Source of the DNA: Stenotrophomonas sp. Iso1
Lineage (GTDB): Bacteria > Pseudomonadota > Gammaproteobacteria > Xanthomonadales > Xanthomonadaceae
NCBI RefSeq assembly: GCF_027497995.1
Contig: NZ_JAODBT010000002.1
Coordinates: forward strand, 248,001 to 312,000
Length of the DNA: 64,000 nt
Reading direction: 5' to 3'
Positions 8,056-17,235 of the stretch are shown here, piece after piece. Position 1 is the stretch's first letter. Each line of letters starts with the position of its first letter. The translations under genes and the position numbers were made by a program. The notes beneath the pieces were generated by a model. The model ran no database searches. It saw only the letters and a list, made by a program, of their open reading frames with translations, and was not told where the DNA came from.

Positions 8056-9888
8056 ATGTTGCGTTGGTTTGAATCGTTGATTCCCGTGTTCCCGCCGCTC
8101 GATCCACGCCAGCCACCGCGCGGTGTGGTGCGGTTTTACCTGCATTACCTCACGCCGGTATGGCCGGTGCTGCTGGCCACACTGGTCGCTGGCCTGTTGC
8201 TGGCGTTGGTGGAAGTGGCAATGTTCGACTTCCTGGGCCGCATCGTCGATATGCTGTCTGCCAATCCCGGCCGCGATTTCTTCCAGCGCAATGCCCGTGA
8301 ATTGCTGTGGATGGCCGGTATCACGTTGTTGGCGCGGCCGGTGTTGGTGGCGTTGCACAACCTGCTGGTCAACCAGGCCATCGTGCCCGGCCTGAGCAAC
8401 CGCTCGCGCTGGCAGATGCACAACTATGTGGTGCGGCAGAGCCTGACCTTTTTCCACAACGATTTTGCCGGCAGCATCGCCAACCGGGTGATGCAGACCG
8501 GCACGTCGCTGCGTGAATCGGCTGTGCAGATGGTGGATTCACTCTGGTACATCGTGGTCTACACCGGCACCGCGCTCTACCTGTTCGCGCAGGTGGACTG
8601 GCGCCTGATGCTGCCGCTGGCGGTGTGGATGGTGGCCTACGTGGGAATTGGTGTGTACTTCGTGCCGCGTATGAAAGAACGTGCATGGATTGCCTCGGAA
8701 GCACGTTCCAAGGCGATGGGGCGCATCGTGGACGGCTATACCAACATCGCCACGCTCAAACTCTTCGCACACAGCGGCCATGAGCAGCGCTATGTTGCCG
8801 ATTCCATCCAGGAGCTGGCCGAGAAGCATCGCGGCCAAACCCGCATCACCACCGGGCTGGAAATGGTGATTGCCGTGCTCAACGGCTTCCTGATCGTGGG
8901 GACATGTGGGCTGGCCGTGTGGCTGTGGAATGACAGTTTGATCAGCGTGGGTGCCATCACGCTGGCCACCGGCCTGGTGATCCGCATCCACAACATGTCT
9001 GGCTGGATCATGTGGACGGTGAACGGCATCTTCGAGGACATCGGCACCGTGCAGGACGGCATGGAGACCATTGCCCAGCCGCTGACCGTGCAGGACAGCA
9101 CCGACGCCGCACCGTTGAAAGTGACGGCCGGCGCCGTGGATTTCCAGAACGTGCACTTCCACTACGGCAAGCGCGGCGGCGTGATGGCGGGTCTGAACCT
9201 GGCGGTGAAGCCGGGCGAGAAGATTGGTTTGGTCGGGCCGTCGGGTGCCGGTAAATCCACCTTGGTGAATGTGCTACTGCGGCTGTACGACCTGGAAAGC
9301 GGGCAGATTCTGATCGATGGTCAGGACATTGCCCGCGTCACCCAGGAAAGCCTGCGGGCACAGATTGGCGTGGTGACGCAGGACACCTCGCTGCTGCACC
9401 GCTCCATCCGCGACAACCTGCTGTACGGGCGCCCGGAGGCGACGGAGGAGCAGCTACGGGCTGCGGTGGCCAAAGCCCGTGCGGATGGCTTCATTGACGC
9501 GCTGGTGGACGGGCAGGGCAGGCAAGGCTACGACGCGCATGTCGGCGAACGTGGCGTAAAACTCTCCGGCGGCCAGCGTCAGCGCATCGCCATCGCCCGC
9601 GTGTTGCTCAAAGACGCGCCCATCCTGATTTTGGACGAGGCGACTTCCGCGCTGGATTCAGAAGTGGAGGCCGCCATCCAGGACAGCCTGGATGAGCTGA
9701 TGGGCAACAAGACGGTGATCGCGATTGCGCATCGCCTGTCCACCATCGCGCGCATGGACCGGCTGGTGGTGATGGACCAGGGCAGGATCGTTGAAACCGG
9801 CACGCACGCCGAGTTGATCGCCGCCGGTGGACTGTATGCACGTCTTTGGGCGCGGCAGACCGGCGGGTTTGTGGCGGTCGAGAGCTGA
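8056..9888 (+). CDS. ABC exporter, fused permease-ATPase half transporter
   Basis: A 610-residue half transporter. A six-helix type I exporter membrane domain occupies about residues 30-330. The nucleotide-binding domain follows, with Walker A GPSGAGKST, the LSGGQRQR signature, Walker B ILILDEATSALD and an H-loop IAHRLST. It should work as a homodimer in the inner membrane. The cargo is unknown; lipid, peptide or drug export are all possible. ATG 8056 is chosen; GTG 8050 is two codons upstream. Because a terminator ends at 8043, its promoter must overlap or lie just at the hairpin, or the gene depends on read-through. Confidence 0.88.
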   Translation: MLRWFESLIPVFPPLDPRQPPRGVVRFYLHYLTPVWPVLLATLVAGLLLALVEVAMFDFLGRIVDMLSANPGRDFFQRNARELLWMAGITLLARPVLVALHNLLVNQAIVPGLSNRSRWQMHNYVVRQSLTFFHNDFAGSIANRVMQTGTSLRESAVQMVDSLWYIVVYTGTALYLFAQVDWRLMLPLAVWMVAYVGIGVYFVPRMKERAWIASEARSKAMGRIVDGYTNIATLKLFAHSGHEQRYVADSIQELAEKHRGQTRITTGLEMVIAVLNGFLIVGTCGLAVWLWNDSLISVGAITLATGLVIRIHNMSGWIMWTVNGIFEDIGTVQDGMETIAQPLTVQDSTDAAPLKVTAGAVDFQNVHFHYGKRGGVMAGLNLAVKPGEKIGLVGPSGAGKSTLVNVLLRLYDLESGQILIDGQDIARVTQESLRAQIGVVTQDTSLLHRSIRDNLLYGRPEATEEQLRAAVAKARADGFIDALVDGQGRQGYDAHVGERGVKLSGGQRQRIAIARVLLKDAPILILDEATSALDSEVEAAIQDSLDELMGNKTVIAIAHRLSTIARMDRLVVMDQGRIVETGTHAELIAAGGLYARLWARQTGGFVAVES

Positions 9889-9907
9889 GGCAGTCGGATT
9901 GAGACGG

Positions 9908-9934
9908 GGCCGATGCGGAAGTACCGCATCGGCC
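9908..9934. other. Intergenic hairpin between convergent genes
   Basis: Perfect 11-bp inverted repeat (ggccgatgcgg / ccgcatcggcc) with a 5-base loop. No T-tract follows on either strand, so it is either a factor-assisted terminator or an mRNA 3' stabiliser shared by the ABC exporter (plus) and the DUF1993 gene (minus). Confidence 0.5.
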
Positions 9935-10029
9935 TGCTCTGGTGCCAGTACGTTTTGGGCCCGGACAACCATCACCCAATGGCAACGCTGGCGGACGCCG
10001 TTCAACGGCGTCCTGTTCTACCGAAAGAC

Positions 10030-10542
10030 TCAGTAGCTGCCCATGTAATCGCGCTTGCCGATATCAACACCGTTGTTGCGCAGGATGGCGTAGACGGTGG
10101 TCACGTGGAAAAAGAACTGCGGCAAGCCGTACTGCAGCAGGTAAACGTTGCCCTGCAGCTTCTTTTCTTTCGGTGTGCCCGCGCGCAGCACGATCTCGCG
10201 TGATTCGCTGCCGTCGAACTGCTCCGGTGCGAAGGCACTCACATGTGCCAGCGCCTTGGCGATGAGTTCCTGCAGTTCGGCGAAGCTGGCGTCGGCATTG
10301 TCCGGCCACGACGGCACGTCGGTATTGGTCAGGCGTGAGCTGATGCCCTTGGCGAAATCAGCTGCGATCTGCACCTGACGCACCAGCGGGAACATATCCG
10401 GGAACAGGCGCAACCCGAGCAGCACTGTCGGGTCGATCTTCTTGTCGGTGGCATGTGCTTCGGCTTTGTTCAGCACGTCGGACAAGGCCGAGAGCATCTG
10501 CTTGAGAACGGGAACCGAGGCGCTGTACATGGAAAGGGACAT
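10030..10542 (-). CDS. DUF1993 domain protein
   Basis: A 170-residue cytoplasmic protein matching the DUF1993 family (DinB-like four-helix bundle). It has the start MSLSMYSASVPVLKQML and the C-terminal HVTTVYAILRNNGVDIGKRD segment typical of that family. The family has no established biochemical role. It stands alone on the minus strand, convergent with the ABC exporter. The roughly 200 bases upstream (10543-10748) show no gene. Confidence 0.85.
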   Translation of the reverse strand: MSLSMYSASVPVLKQMLSALSDVLNKAEAHATDKKIDPTVLLGLRLFPDMFPLVRQVQIAADFAKGISSRLTNTDVPSWPDNADASFAELQELIAKALAHVSAFAPEQFDGSESREIVLRAGTPKEKKLQGNVYLLQYGLPQFFFHVTTVYAILRNNGVDIGKRDYMGSY

Positions 10543-10748
10543 GATGGAATTCCGTAGAAGGGGTGACCGGCGTGGCAGCTGCCACGCATATGCTGAAACC
10601 CCGATAGCATAGGCCGTCTACCGGCGATGCGTCGCGGGTAGGGTTCATATGCGGCATTCCGCCACGGCGACAGTGCACGCGGTACCCATGCTGGCAACGG
10701 TCAAGGCTGCGCACAGTGCGTTTCCGCCTGGCGCAGCGGAGAGCGGTT

Positions 10749-11180
10749 TCAGCGCACGGCTTTCTTGACCAGCGCCGTGACCTTCTTCTCAACGTCCGCC
10801 GTCAGCGTGATCAGTGCGAATACGGTTGGCCACATCTGCCCATCATCCAGCATGGCGGTGTCGTTGAAGCCCAGCGTGGAGTAACGCGAGCCGAACTTGC
10901 TCGCGCCCTGGAAAAACACCACCACCTTGCCGTCCGCATTTGCGTACGCAGGCATGCCGTACCAGGTCTTGGGCGAAAGTGCGGGAGCCGTGGCGGTGAT
11001 GATCTCGTGCAGGCGGCGGGCCATCTTGCCTTCAGCGGCCGGCATCTGCCCGATCTTGTCCATGATATCGGCTTCGCCTTCCACCTTCAGCTTGCCGGCC
11101 TTGGCTTCGGCTTTCAGTTCTTTGGCACGCTCTTTCATGGCAGCGCGTTCTTCGGCGGTGAACCCATCAGACTTGGACAT
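10749..11180 (-). CDS. DUF1801-type protein
   Basis: A 143-residue protein. The N-terminal ~35 residues are a highly charged Lys/Glu/Ala helix, followed by a DUF1801/YdhG-like domain with the motif TWYGMPAYANADGKVVVFF. The fold resembles small iron-chaperone or CyaY-like proteins, but the function is unknown. It is a monocistronic minus-strand gene. GGAG-like bases precede the ATG. Confidence 0.8.
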   Translation of the reverse strand: MSKSDGFTAEERAAMKERAKELKAEAKAGKLKVEGEADIMDKIGQMPAAEGKMARRLHEIITATAPALSPKTWYGMPAYANADGKVVVFFQGASKFGSRYSTLGFNDTAMLDDGQMWPTVFALITLTADVEKKVTALVKKAVR

Positions 11181-11276
11181 GGCGGCTCCGGTGCGTGTTG
11201 TGAAGGACGGGGTGCGGCTTTTATACCGCTAGGCTGCGTTGGGTAATGTTGAATGCGTCACGCCAAGAGAATGCGA

Positions 11277-11615
11277 TTACAGCAACCGCGTACCCAGCGG
11301 CACGTCGTGTTCAGGCACGCACAAGGTGACGTGGCCTTCAGTGTTGTGGAAGCCGGTGACCAAGCATTCGGACATGATTGGGCCGATCTGCTTGGGCGGG
11401 AAATTCACCACCGCTACCACCAGCCGGCCCAGTAATTGTTCCGGCGTATAAAGCGCGGTGATCTGTGCGCTGGATTTGCGCGTGCCGATCTCCGGGCCAA
11501 AATCCACCTGCAGGATATAGGCCGGCTTCCGGGCTTCGGTAAAGGGCTCGGCAGCGGTAATACGGCCGACGCGTAGTTCTACTTTGGTGAAGTCATTCCA
11601 ATCGATGGTTTGCAT
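11277..11615 (-). CDS. csaA: tRNA-binding domain protein, CsaA-like
   Basis: A 112-residue protein made of a single EMAP/tRNA-binding OB-fold domain. Visible features are KVELRVGRI near the N-terminus, a central SSAQITALY strand and the [18 protein letters not shown] motif of CsaA/YgjH proteins. It is thought to bind tRNA or act as a secretion-related chaperone. The start at 11615 (MQTIDWNDF) matches the length of the family; the frame extends 15 codons upstream without similarity. Confidence 0.85.
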   Translation of the reverse strand: MQTIDWNDFTKVELRVGRITAAEPFTEARKPAYILQVDFGPEIGTRKSSAQITALYTPEQLLGRLVVAVVNFPPKQIGPIMSECLVTGFHNTEGHVTLCVPEHDVPLGTRLL

Positions 11616-11702
11616 GAAGGATCGGTCGCTTGAAGGTGTCGTTGAGTACGGCTGCCGCATCGTGCGGGCCGGGTTTGATGGTTTGGCCGCTGGAGTGCGG
11701 TG

Positions 11703-12086
11703 TTAATCGTCGTAGGGAAGGTCGTCTGGATCGACGCCAACGAAGTCAGGCGCGGGAAGCTCCGGCAGTCGATAGACCTGAATGCGGTCAAGGCCCAGCA
11801 CCAAGGCTTTGACGGCGCGATGCATGCCGTCCATCAGCCGACCTTGTGGACACAGAATGATCGGGTAGGCCAGATCGGCAGCATTCACCAACTGTATATG
11901 CATCGCAATGGAGCGCCCGCTGGGTGTGTCGCCTTCGTTGTCGTACCAATACGGTTCGTCCAGTTCGGCGATGGCACTCACGGGAATCTGCTCGATGGGG
12001 AGGTTGGTTGCCAAGTCGATCAGGCGATGAACATCCCAAGCGAGCAGCCCGTCTGCGGATTGTCTGAAGTGATATTGCTTTCGCAT
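11703..12086 (-). CDS. ParB/Srx-fold-like hypothetical protein
   Basis: A 127-residue protein (MRKQYHFRQS start) with a GRLMDGMHRAVKALVLG segment that looks like the nucleotide-binding GxxxxGxHR motif of the ParB/sulfiredoxin fold. It is acidic at the C-terminus (DPDDLPYDD). No DNA-binding helix-turn-helix follows, so this is not a partition protein. It may be a small CTPase-fold or stand-alone regulator. An alternative ATG at 12134 overlaps the CocE stop as TGATG and would add 16 residues; neither start has a clear ribosome site. Confidence 0.65.
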   Translation of the reverse strand: MRKQYHFRQSADGLLAWDVHRLIDLATNLPIEQIPVSAIAELDEPYWYDNEGDTPSGRSIAMHIQLVNAADLAYPIILCPQGRLMDGMHRAVKALVLGLDRIQVYRLPELPAPDFVGVDPDDLPYDD

Positions 12087-12133
12087 TGTTTTGCCGTGCA
12101 AGCGGGGGAGTATGAAATTGTTTGCTGCGCGCA

Positions 12134-14404
12134 TCAGTGCACGCCAAATTCGAGATAGCTGGTGCCGTACCAGTGGATCTGCATTGGCTCGCCGGCGTCG
12201 GCAATGCTTTCATCGGCCGGCTCTTTGCCACTGCCAAGATTGAGTTGCAGGTCTGCTTGTTTGACCACGCCCAGCGACACTACCAAGCGGCTTCCCGCAA
12301 CGAGCTTCCGGCCAAGCAGCCGGGTGTCTTTCACTTCCAATTGTTGCGGAACGTTGGGATTCAGCAACTGCCGGTGGCGACGGTCGGCATTGTAGCTGGC
12401 CCGCTGTAGCCACCAGCCGAGATCGAGATATTCGCCTTGGGCGTTGAGCTCATAGATGCCGATGGCGATATCCGCATCATGCTTGTTGATGCTGAAATCC
12501 AACACGCCCTGAAATGCGCCCGCCAGCTCCGTGTCCTGCGTCATGGGTGCACTGGTAAACACCAAGCCTGCGCGCGGGTCCAATTGCATGTGCACCGAAT
12601 CTTCCGGCAGGGGTTTTGCGGCATCGCTGCGGTCGGTGAAGTCGATGCGTTGCGTCACCACCGCGTGTGGTTGGGACTGCGCTGCCAACTGGGGCGGACC
12701 ATCGTCAGTTCCCGCTACGAGGTGCAGCTTCAGCGCCTGTGTAGGCATGGCATCCAGCGTATGTGCATGGCGCCAGGTGTTGGCACCCATCACCTGCCAG
12801 TTGACACGGTCGGCGAGCAGGGCGGGTTTCGGCGCGCCTTTGAATACATGGTCAAACCATGCCAGCCGCAGTGCTTGCAGATCAATGCGGGCCACAGCAT
12901 CGGGCGTGTAACCCTGCACCGTTGGTGGTACGCCGGTCTGCATCGAGAGGTGCTGGTAAGGGCCGATGAGCAACGTGTGGTCGGCATCCGGGTGGTGCTT
13001 CAGATGCTCGCGGAAGTAGTGCAGCACGCCAATCTGCGCGCCGTCGAAGTAACCGGTGGTCGCCAGCACCGGGATGTCGATATCCGCGAACGCTTCGTTC
13101 TGTGGAATTAGCCGTTGCCAGTAGTCGTCATAGGCCGGATGACGCAGCCATTCGGAGAACAATGGGTTGGGGCTGCCATCGATGGCCGGTAACTCGCGAT
13201 AGGCGCGGCCGCTACTGTAGAGGTTGCGGTCAAGCCCCGCCCAGCGCGCAGTGTCGCCATAGGTTGCGTCGTTCAACGTGCGGTTGCTGGCGGTGTAGGC
13301 CGGCCACGCATATATGAAATTGAGGAAGACGCCGCCTTCCATTGGTACGTCGATGCCGGGTGCGACGGTTGCCGAGGTGGCAATGGCTTTCAGTGCCTTG
13401 GGCCGCTGCTTCAGCGCTGCCCATTGGGTGAAACCGCTGTAGCTTCCGCCGTACATGCCCACCCGGCCGTCGCTCCATGACTGCTGGGCGACCCAGTCGA
13501 TAACGGCGGCCGCATCGGCGCCATCATGTGTGTAGGGGGCAATGGCATCCGTGCTGCGGCCCTTGCCGCGGCTGTAGGCCACTACGCCAACGTAGCCATA
13601 GGCGGCCATCTTCTTTGCATCGGCCCACGCCCAGTCGTCGTTGGCGTAAATGGTGAAAGTAAGCAAGGTGGGCAACGGCGTCGCGACACGTGGGCGCACG
13701 GTGAGGACGGCGAGGTTGGCGTTGTCTGGCGTGCGCACCAGCGCTGAGCGGTCGATGGCATAGCGGCGCGCATCGTCCTGCGCCAACGCATCGGCGAACA
13801 ACGGCTGGAACGCGCGGTAGGCAGCATGCACCTGCCACGCACGGATGACGTCGATAGCCTCGGCCTGCGTCAACCGTTGTTTGCCCGCAATATTTGCCAA
13901 GGCTTTGTCGAGGTCGTCGCGCATACGGGGCAGGTAACCACCAAATGCGAACTCGGCCTGCTGCGCTGTGCGGTCGTCCAGTGCTGCAAAGCGCTCGGCG
14001 AAGGTGGTACGCCATGTGTGTGCGAACGTCGTATGGGTTGACGCCTCGCGGATTTTTGCCAATGCGTAGGTTTCATATTGGAAGAACACTGGCGGCTGCG
14101 TGGCATCGTCTGCACGCAGGGCGCGGAGGGCGTGGATGCTCTGGACCGCCTGCGCATAGTCACCAGTGGCCATCTGTAGCCGGAACAGCGTGCCGAAGTG
14201 GCGTTGCTTGTCTTCGTCATGGAAGTCGGCCATGACCTGGCGCGCCAGTGTTGGCACGACACGGTCGACATTGTTGGCCTGCAGCGGCGCGTGCAATGGA
14301 ATATCCGTCGCGCGCGCCATGAATGGCACACACAGGAGCAACAGGAGCAATGCCAGGCAATATCGCATTGGTAGTCGGTCGCGGTTGTTTTGTTTGAATG
14401 CCAT
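12134..14404 (-). CDS. Secreted CocE/NonD-family hydrolase (X-Pro peptidase-like)
   Basis: A 756-residue precursor of an alpha/beta hydrolase of the CocE/X-Pro dipeptidyl peptidase (S15) class. A signal peptide (RYCLALLLLLLCVPFMARA) sits at about residues 14-32. The nucleophile elbow GGSYSG is near the middle of the chain, followed by a lid region and a C-terminal jelly-roll-like domain. The first ~230 residues are a helical extension not present in short CocE enzymes. ATG 14404 is the longest start; ATG 14368 would place the signal peptide at the very N-terminus. It may be coupled to the downstream ParB-like gene. Confidence 0.8.
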   Translation of the reverse strand: MAFKQNNRDRLPMRYCLALLLLLLCVPFMARATDIPLHAPLQANNVDRVVPTLARQVMADFHDEDKQRHFGTLFRLQMATGDYAQAVQSIHALRALRADDATQPPVFFQYETYALAKIREASTHTTFAHTWRTTFAERFAALDDRTAQQAEFAFGGYLPRMRDDLDKALANIAGKQRLTQAEAIDVIRAWQVHAAYRAFQPLFADALAQDDARRYAIDRSALVRTPDNANLAVLTVRPRVATPLPTLLTFTIYANDDWAWADAKKMAAYGYVGVVAYSRGKGRSTDAIAPYTHDGADAAAVIDWVAQQSWSDGRVGMYGGSYSGFTQWAALKQRPKALKAIATSATVAPGIDVPMEGGVFLNFIYAWPAYTASNRTLNDATYGDTARWAGLDRNLYSSGRAYRELPAIDGSPNPLFSEWLRHPAYDDYWQRLIPQNEAFADIDIPVLATTGYFDGAQIGVLHYFREHLKHHPDADHTLLIGPYQHLSMQTGVPPTVQGYTPDAVARIDLQALRLAWFDHVFKGAPKPALLADRVNWQVMGANTWRHAHTLDAMPTQALKLHLVAGTDDGPPQLAAQSQPHAVVTQRIDFTDRSDAAKPLPEDSVHMQLDPRAGLVFTSAPMTQDTELAGAFQGVLDFSINKHDADIAIGIYELNAQGEYLDLGWWLQRASYNADRRHRQLLNPNVPQQLEVKDTRLLGRKLVAGSRLVVSLGVVKQADLQLNLGSGKEPADESIADAGEPMQIHWYGTSYLEFGVH

Positions 14405-14425
14405 GCCGGCGTGACGCGATGGGTA

Positions 14426-14821
14426 TCAGGTCGCGCGTTGCGTTTGTCGGTGTGCCATTAGTTGGCTTGCAGCATCTTCCCAGTTGCGGCCATCGAACTG
14501 CTGACGCGGTAGTGCGGCCAGATCAATGTCATCCACGCAGCGCAGATTGACCACCCACATGTGCGGTGCGATGCGCGGATTACTGAAGGTGCTGGTACCG
14601 CATTGGCTGCAGAAGAAATGCTTGGCCGTGCGAGTGCCGAACTTGTAGGTGGCCAGGCTTTCATCACCGGAAATGACGCGGAACTGTTCATTCCCCACCG
14701 CGTGCCAGAGCGCGCCTTTGCGGTGACAGATGGAGCAGTTGCATTCCAGGATGCCGGTGACCGGCGTATCGAACTGGAAGGTGATGTTGCCGCAGTGGCA
14801 TGAACCGTTACGCGTTTGCAC
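14426..14821 (-). CDS. GFA-family zinc protein (CENP-V/Gfa-like)
   Basis: A 131-residue protein with the zinc ligands of the glutathione-dependent formaldehyde-activating enzyme family: CHCG at the N-terminus, CNCSIC in the middle and CSQCG further on. Many single-domain members have no proven formaldehyde role, so only the zinc-binding fold is secure. It sits 21 bases upstream of the CocE-type gene in the same direction and could be co-transcribed with it. Confidence 0.88.
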   Translation of the reverse strand: MQTRNGSCHCGNITFQFDTPVTGILECNCSICHRKGALWHAVGNEQFRVISGDESLATYKFGTRTAKHFFCSQCGTSTFSNPRIAPHMWVVNLRCVDDIDLAALPRQQFDGRNWEDAASQLMAHRQTQRAT

Positions 14822-14928
14822 GGAGATTCTCCAGTGATGCAGACGGGGCCAGCGTTGGCGGTTTGCTGGCAGGTGAGAGCTGGCGGTGGCGCCGGCCGGA
14901 GCAACGATACCGCGTCATCCGCGATGGG

Positions 14929-15393
14929 TCAGCCGCGCTCAGGCTGGGGGAGTAGCCGCCGCTCCATTGGCTGGTAAACCAGGCCTGCCGATTCGGCCAC
15001 ATCCCCGCTGCAATGGAAGCCATAGCTCAGGTAGGCGGGGACCGAGGGGAGAGAGGCGCTCACGGTCACCTGATCGCCACGCGCATGGTTCAGTGCCTCG
15101 GCCACCAGCCGACGGCCGACGCCGCTGCGCTGCTGGCCCGGGGCAATGAACAACATGGCAATGTGCCGACCCTGTTTGAGTTCAATCAGCCCGATCACCT
15201 GGTTTGCGACCTCGGCGAGCAGCATTACGTTGTCCTGGTCTTTGCGCATGGCGAATGCATCCGCCGCAGCAATCTTCTGGAAAGTCGCAATGCCTTCATC
15301 ACCCAACGTAGGCGCCACCGACGCCATGAACGCGGCCATGCAAAGGCTGCTGGCGGTGTCGAGGTCGTCGTGGGTGAGAGGCCGGATATGCAT
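14929..15393 (-). CDS. GNAT family N-acetyltransferase
   Basis: A 154-residue single-domain GNAT protein. The acetyl-CoA-binding motif A is visible as MLFIAPGQQRSGVGRRLVAE (Q/RxxGxG/A type), followed by a typical YLSYGFHCSG strand-helix. The acceptor is unknown. The start MHIRPLTHDD is the normal family N-terminus. A second acetyltransferase gene lies upstream on the same strand. Confidence 0.85.
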   Translation of the reverse strand: MHIRPLTHDDLDTASSLCMAAFMASVAPTLGDEGIATFQKIAAADAFAMRKDQDNVMLLAEVANQVIGLIELKQGRHIAMLFIAPGQQRSGVGRRLVAEALNHARGDQVTVSASLPSVPAYLSYGFHCSGDVAESAGLVYQPMERRLLPQPERG

Positions 15394-15438
15394 GCATGTG
15401 CTCGTATGGTGCGGTGGGTTTCAGTAAATCAGGATGCC

Positions 15439-15861
15439 CTATGCCGCGGGCTTCTTGAAGGCCATGCCGACGCTGGCCGGTGCGGTGAGTGAGAAACCAA
15501 ACTGCTGATAGAGCCGGTACGCTTCGCCATCGGCCAGCAGACTGACATATGCCGATGGCGGCACTTCCCGTTCGATGTAAGCGCTGATCTCGTGCATGAC
15601 CCTCTTGCCCAGACCTCGCCCTTGATGCGCGGGCAACACGGCGATATCCACTACTTGATAAAAGGTGCCGCCGTCACCGATTACCCGGCCCATCGCCACT
15701 GTTTCGCCCGCGCACAGTACCTGCACTGCAAACAGTGAGTTGGGCAACCCACGAGCTGCGGCTTCCAGTGTCTTCGCGCTGAGCCCGGCGGATTGGCGCA
15801 GGTGCCGGTAGGTTTCGATGGAGGGAATGTCGTGGGTAAAGCGGTAGATGGATTCAGTCAT
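15439..15861 (-). CDS. GNAT family N-acetyltransferase
   Basis: A 140-residue acetyltransferase of a different subgroup from its downstream neighbour. The CoA-binding motif is VDIAVLPAHQGRGLGKRVM, and the C-terminal half has YRLYQQFGF. The acceptor substrate is unknown. The two GNAT genes and the NTF2-like gene lie in the same direction with short gaps. Confidence 0.87.
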   Translation of the reverse strand: MTESIYRFTHDIPSIETYRHLRQSAGLSAKTLEAAARGLPNSLFAVQVLCAGETVAMGRVIGDGGTFYQVVDIAVLPAHQGRGLGKRVMHEISAYIEREVPPSAYVSLLADGEAYRLYQQFGFSLTAPASVGMAFKKPAA

Positions 15862-15868
15862 TGAAATT

Positions 15869-15899
15869 CGTAGGAGCGGGCCGAGTTACGCGATGGGTG
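15869..15899. repeat. REP-like GTAGGAGCGG repeat
   Basis: Single short copy (CGTAGGAGCGGGCCGAG start) of the repeat also seen at 5568. It is located between the NTF2-like gene and the second GNAT gene. Confidence 0.5.
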
Positions 15900-15920
15900 T
15901 CTGGTCAGCAGCGTGGTGGT

Positions 15921-16319
15921 TCAGGCTGGCATCGTTAGTGGCACATACACTTCATGCCACAGCGTTACTTTGCCCGCGTCGTTAAACTGCATGAGCAACA
16001 TCGCGCGAAACCGTTCGGTGCGCCCATCGCCGTAGGCAATCCGCGCGCGCATCGAGAACACCACGGACGCGCCATCAACCAGTGTGTGATCGATCTCGTA
16101 GTCGATGCCCACCATGTCGGCCTTCATGTCATTGAGGAATTCCAGATAGTTCGCGTGTGTGGCTTCGTACCGGCGGCCGTTGGGTTCGACAATGAAATGC
16201 TCGGCGAAGCACTGGCCGATCAACGCTTCAGTCAGCGAGGCATCCCTGTTGAGGTGTTTCCTGTTCCAGTCGAGTACGGCATGTGCGAGTTGGAGAGAGT
16301 GATTGTGATCCGTCGTCAT
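15921..16319 (-). CDS. NTF2-like (SnoaL-type) protein
   Basis: A 132-residue protein with the cone-shaped NTF2/SnoaL fold signature: an N-terminal helix pair, the FIVEPNGRRYEATHANYLEFL region, then alternating strands ending in LWHEVYVPL. These proteins are enzymes or ligand-binding domains of varied function. The ATG overlaps by four bases (ATGA) the stop of a decayed upstream frame, which suggests the two were once translationally coupled. Confidence 0.75.
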   Translation of the reverse strand: MTTDHNHSLQLAHAVLDWNRKHLNRDASLTEALIGQCFAEHFIVEPNGRRYEATHANYLEFLNDMKADMVGIDYEIDHTLVDGASVVFSMRARIAYGDGRTERFRAMLLMQFNDAGKVTLWHEVYVPLTMPA

Positions 16320-16726
16320 TCGAATAATTCGCTGGCTGAAGAGGGTTCATGTCGCCTCTTTGAGAGGCGCTGAGCGGCGCATTCCACGGGGCGGCCTGAT
16401 GATGCCACGGCCAGTGAATGGGTACTGGCGTTGCGATGGAATCCTCGCTGTTTTCGGAATGCGTCCGTGGGCCGGCCATTGTCGTCGAGCACGCTTTCGT
16501 CCAGAAGGGCGTAATGCCTTTCCCGCCATGCCAGCGGTGATACCTGGAATGCGATTCCTGCCTGTTGCAGGAGCTTTTCGGCCTCATCCAGTGTGTTGAA
16601 TGTGAGGCGCAGGAAATCAGCGCGTGCACGTTGCTGCCGCAGCGCCGGTTCGTTGAGTTTGAACCAAGCTTTCCAGGAGACGATTGCGCGCCCCTCAAGC
16701 AGATCTTTGAAATAGACGGGATGTTC
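16316..16726 (-). pseudogene. Decayed protein-coding frame lacking a start codon
   Basis: On the minus strand a frame ending in TGA at 16316-16318 reads as convincing protein for about 85 residues (from HPVYFKDLLEGRAIVSWKAW, through LTFNTLDEAEKLLQQAGIAF, to ALLDESVLDDNGRP). No ATG, GTG or TTG is available at or before its start, and the frame upstream is low-complexity. The last ~55 residues also read poorly. I take it as a 5'-truncated gene, possibly frameshifted near its 3' end. Its stop overlaps the NTF2-like ATG. The family is not recognised. Confidence 0.5.
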
Positions 16727-16781
16727 CGGAAGCCTGCGGCACGCGGCGACAGGGAAAGCGGAACGTTGAATGGCCCCGCTG

Positions 16782-17036
16782 CTAGACGCCGCTGTGGATG
16801 CGGGTAGCGTTGAGCTGGGGGAAGCGGTCGATGATGGTCACCGCCTGATCCCAGTGGCCGTGATGGATGATCGGCAGGATCACGACGGGCAGCTCCTTGA
16901 AGCGGAATTCCACGCTGTGGTCAGACGCCGATTTGAGGGTGATCAGGGTCGGCATGCGCCCGTTTCTGAGGTGCCAGACGAGCTCCTCGATCACATCGTT
17001 CCAGGCTTCTTTCTCCAGATCATCGATCCATTCCAT
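16782..17036 (-). CDS. Small hypothetical protein
   Basis: An 84-residue acidic protein beginning MEWIDDLEKEAWNDVIEELV, followed by alternating hydrophobic strands (RFKELPVVILPIIHHG). It has protein-like composition but no recognised family. It lies upstream of the decayed frame on the same strand. A small metabolic or immunity-type protein would fit the size, but nothing proves it. Confidence 0.5.
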   Translation of the reverse strand: MEWIDDLEKEAWNDVIEELVWHLRNGRMPTLITLKSASDHSVEFRFKELPVVILPIIHHGHWDQAVTIIDRFPQLNATRIHSGV

Positions 17037-17235
17037 GCGTACCAGACGTCCGGACTAAGCCGGTCGCGCGAACGCCATCGGCTTGGAGGAAAGTGCGGGC
17101 GACGTCTGGCGGTAACCCGATCCTGTGCCGAAGCCGCTCGGTGCGTACTGCGCAATGCCGGCTGATGATGCCACAGCATTGGCCGGATGTTGCCCGGCCG
17201 GATAGGTGATGCTTGTTGCACAGGCCGCGTGCGAC

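Noticed and set aside
12086..12134. Alternative 16-codon longer start for the ParB-like gene, overlapping the CocE stop
   Set aside because: Kept only as an alternative: the TGATG overlap favours it, but there is no ribosome site and the recognisable protein begins at the internal Met.
16228..16698. Open frame of 156 codons on the minus strand
   Set aside because: Serine/cysteine/histidine-rich composition typical of a shadow; the adjacent frame ending at 16316 reads as better protein.
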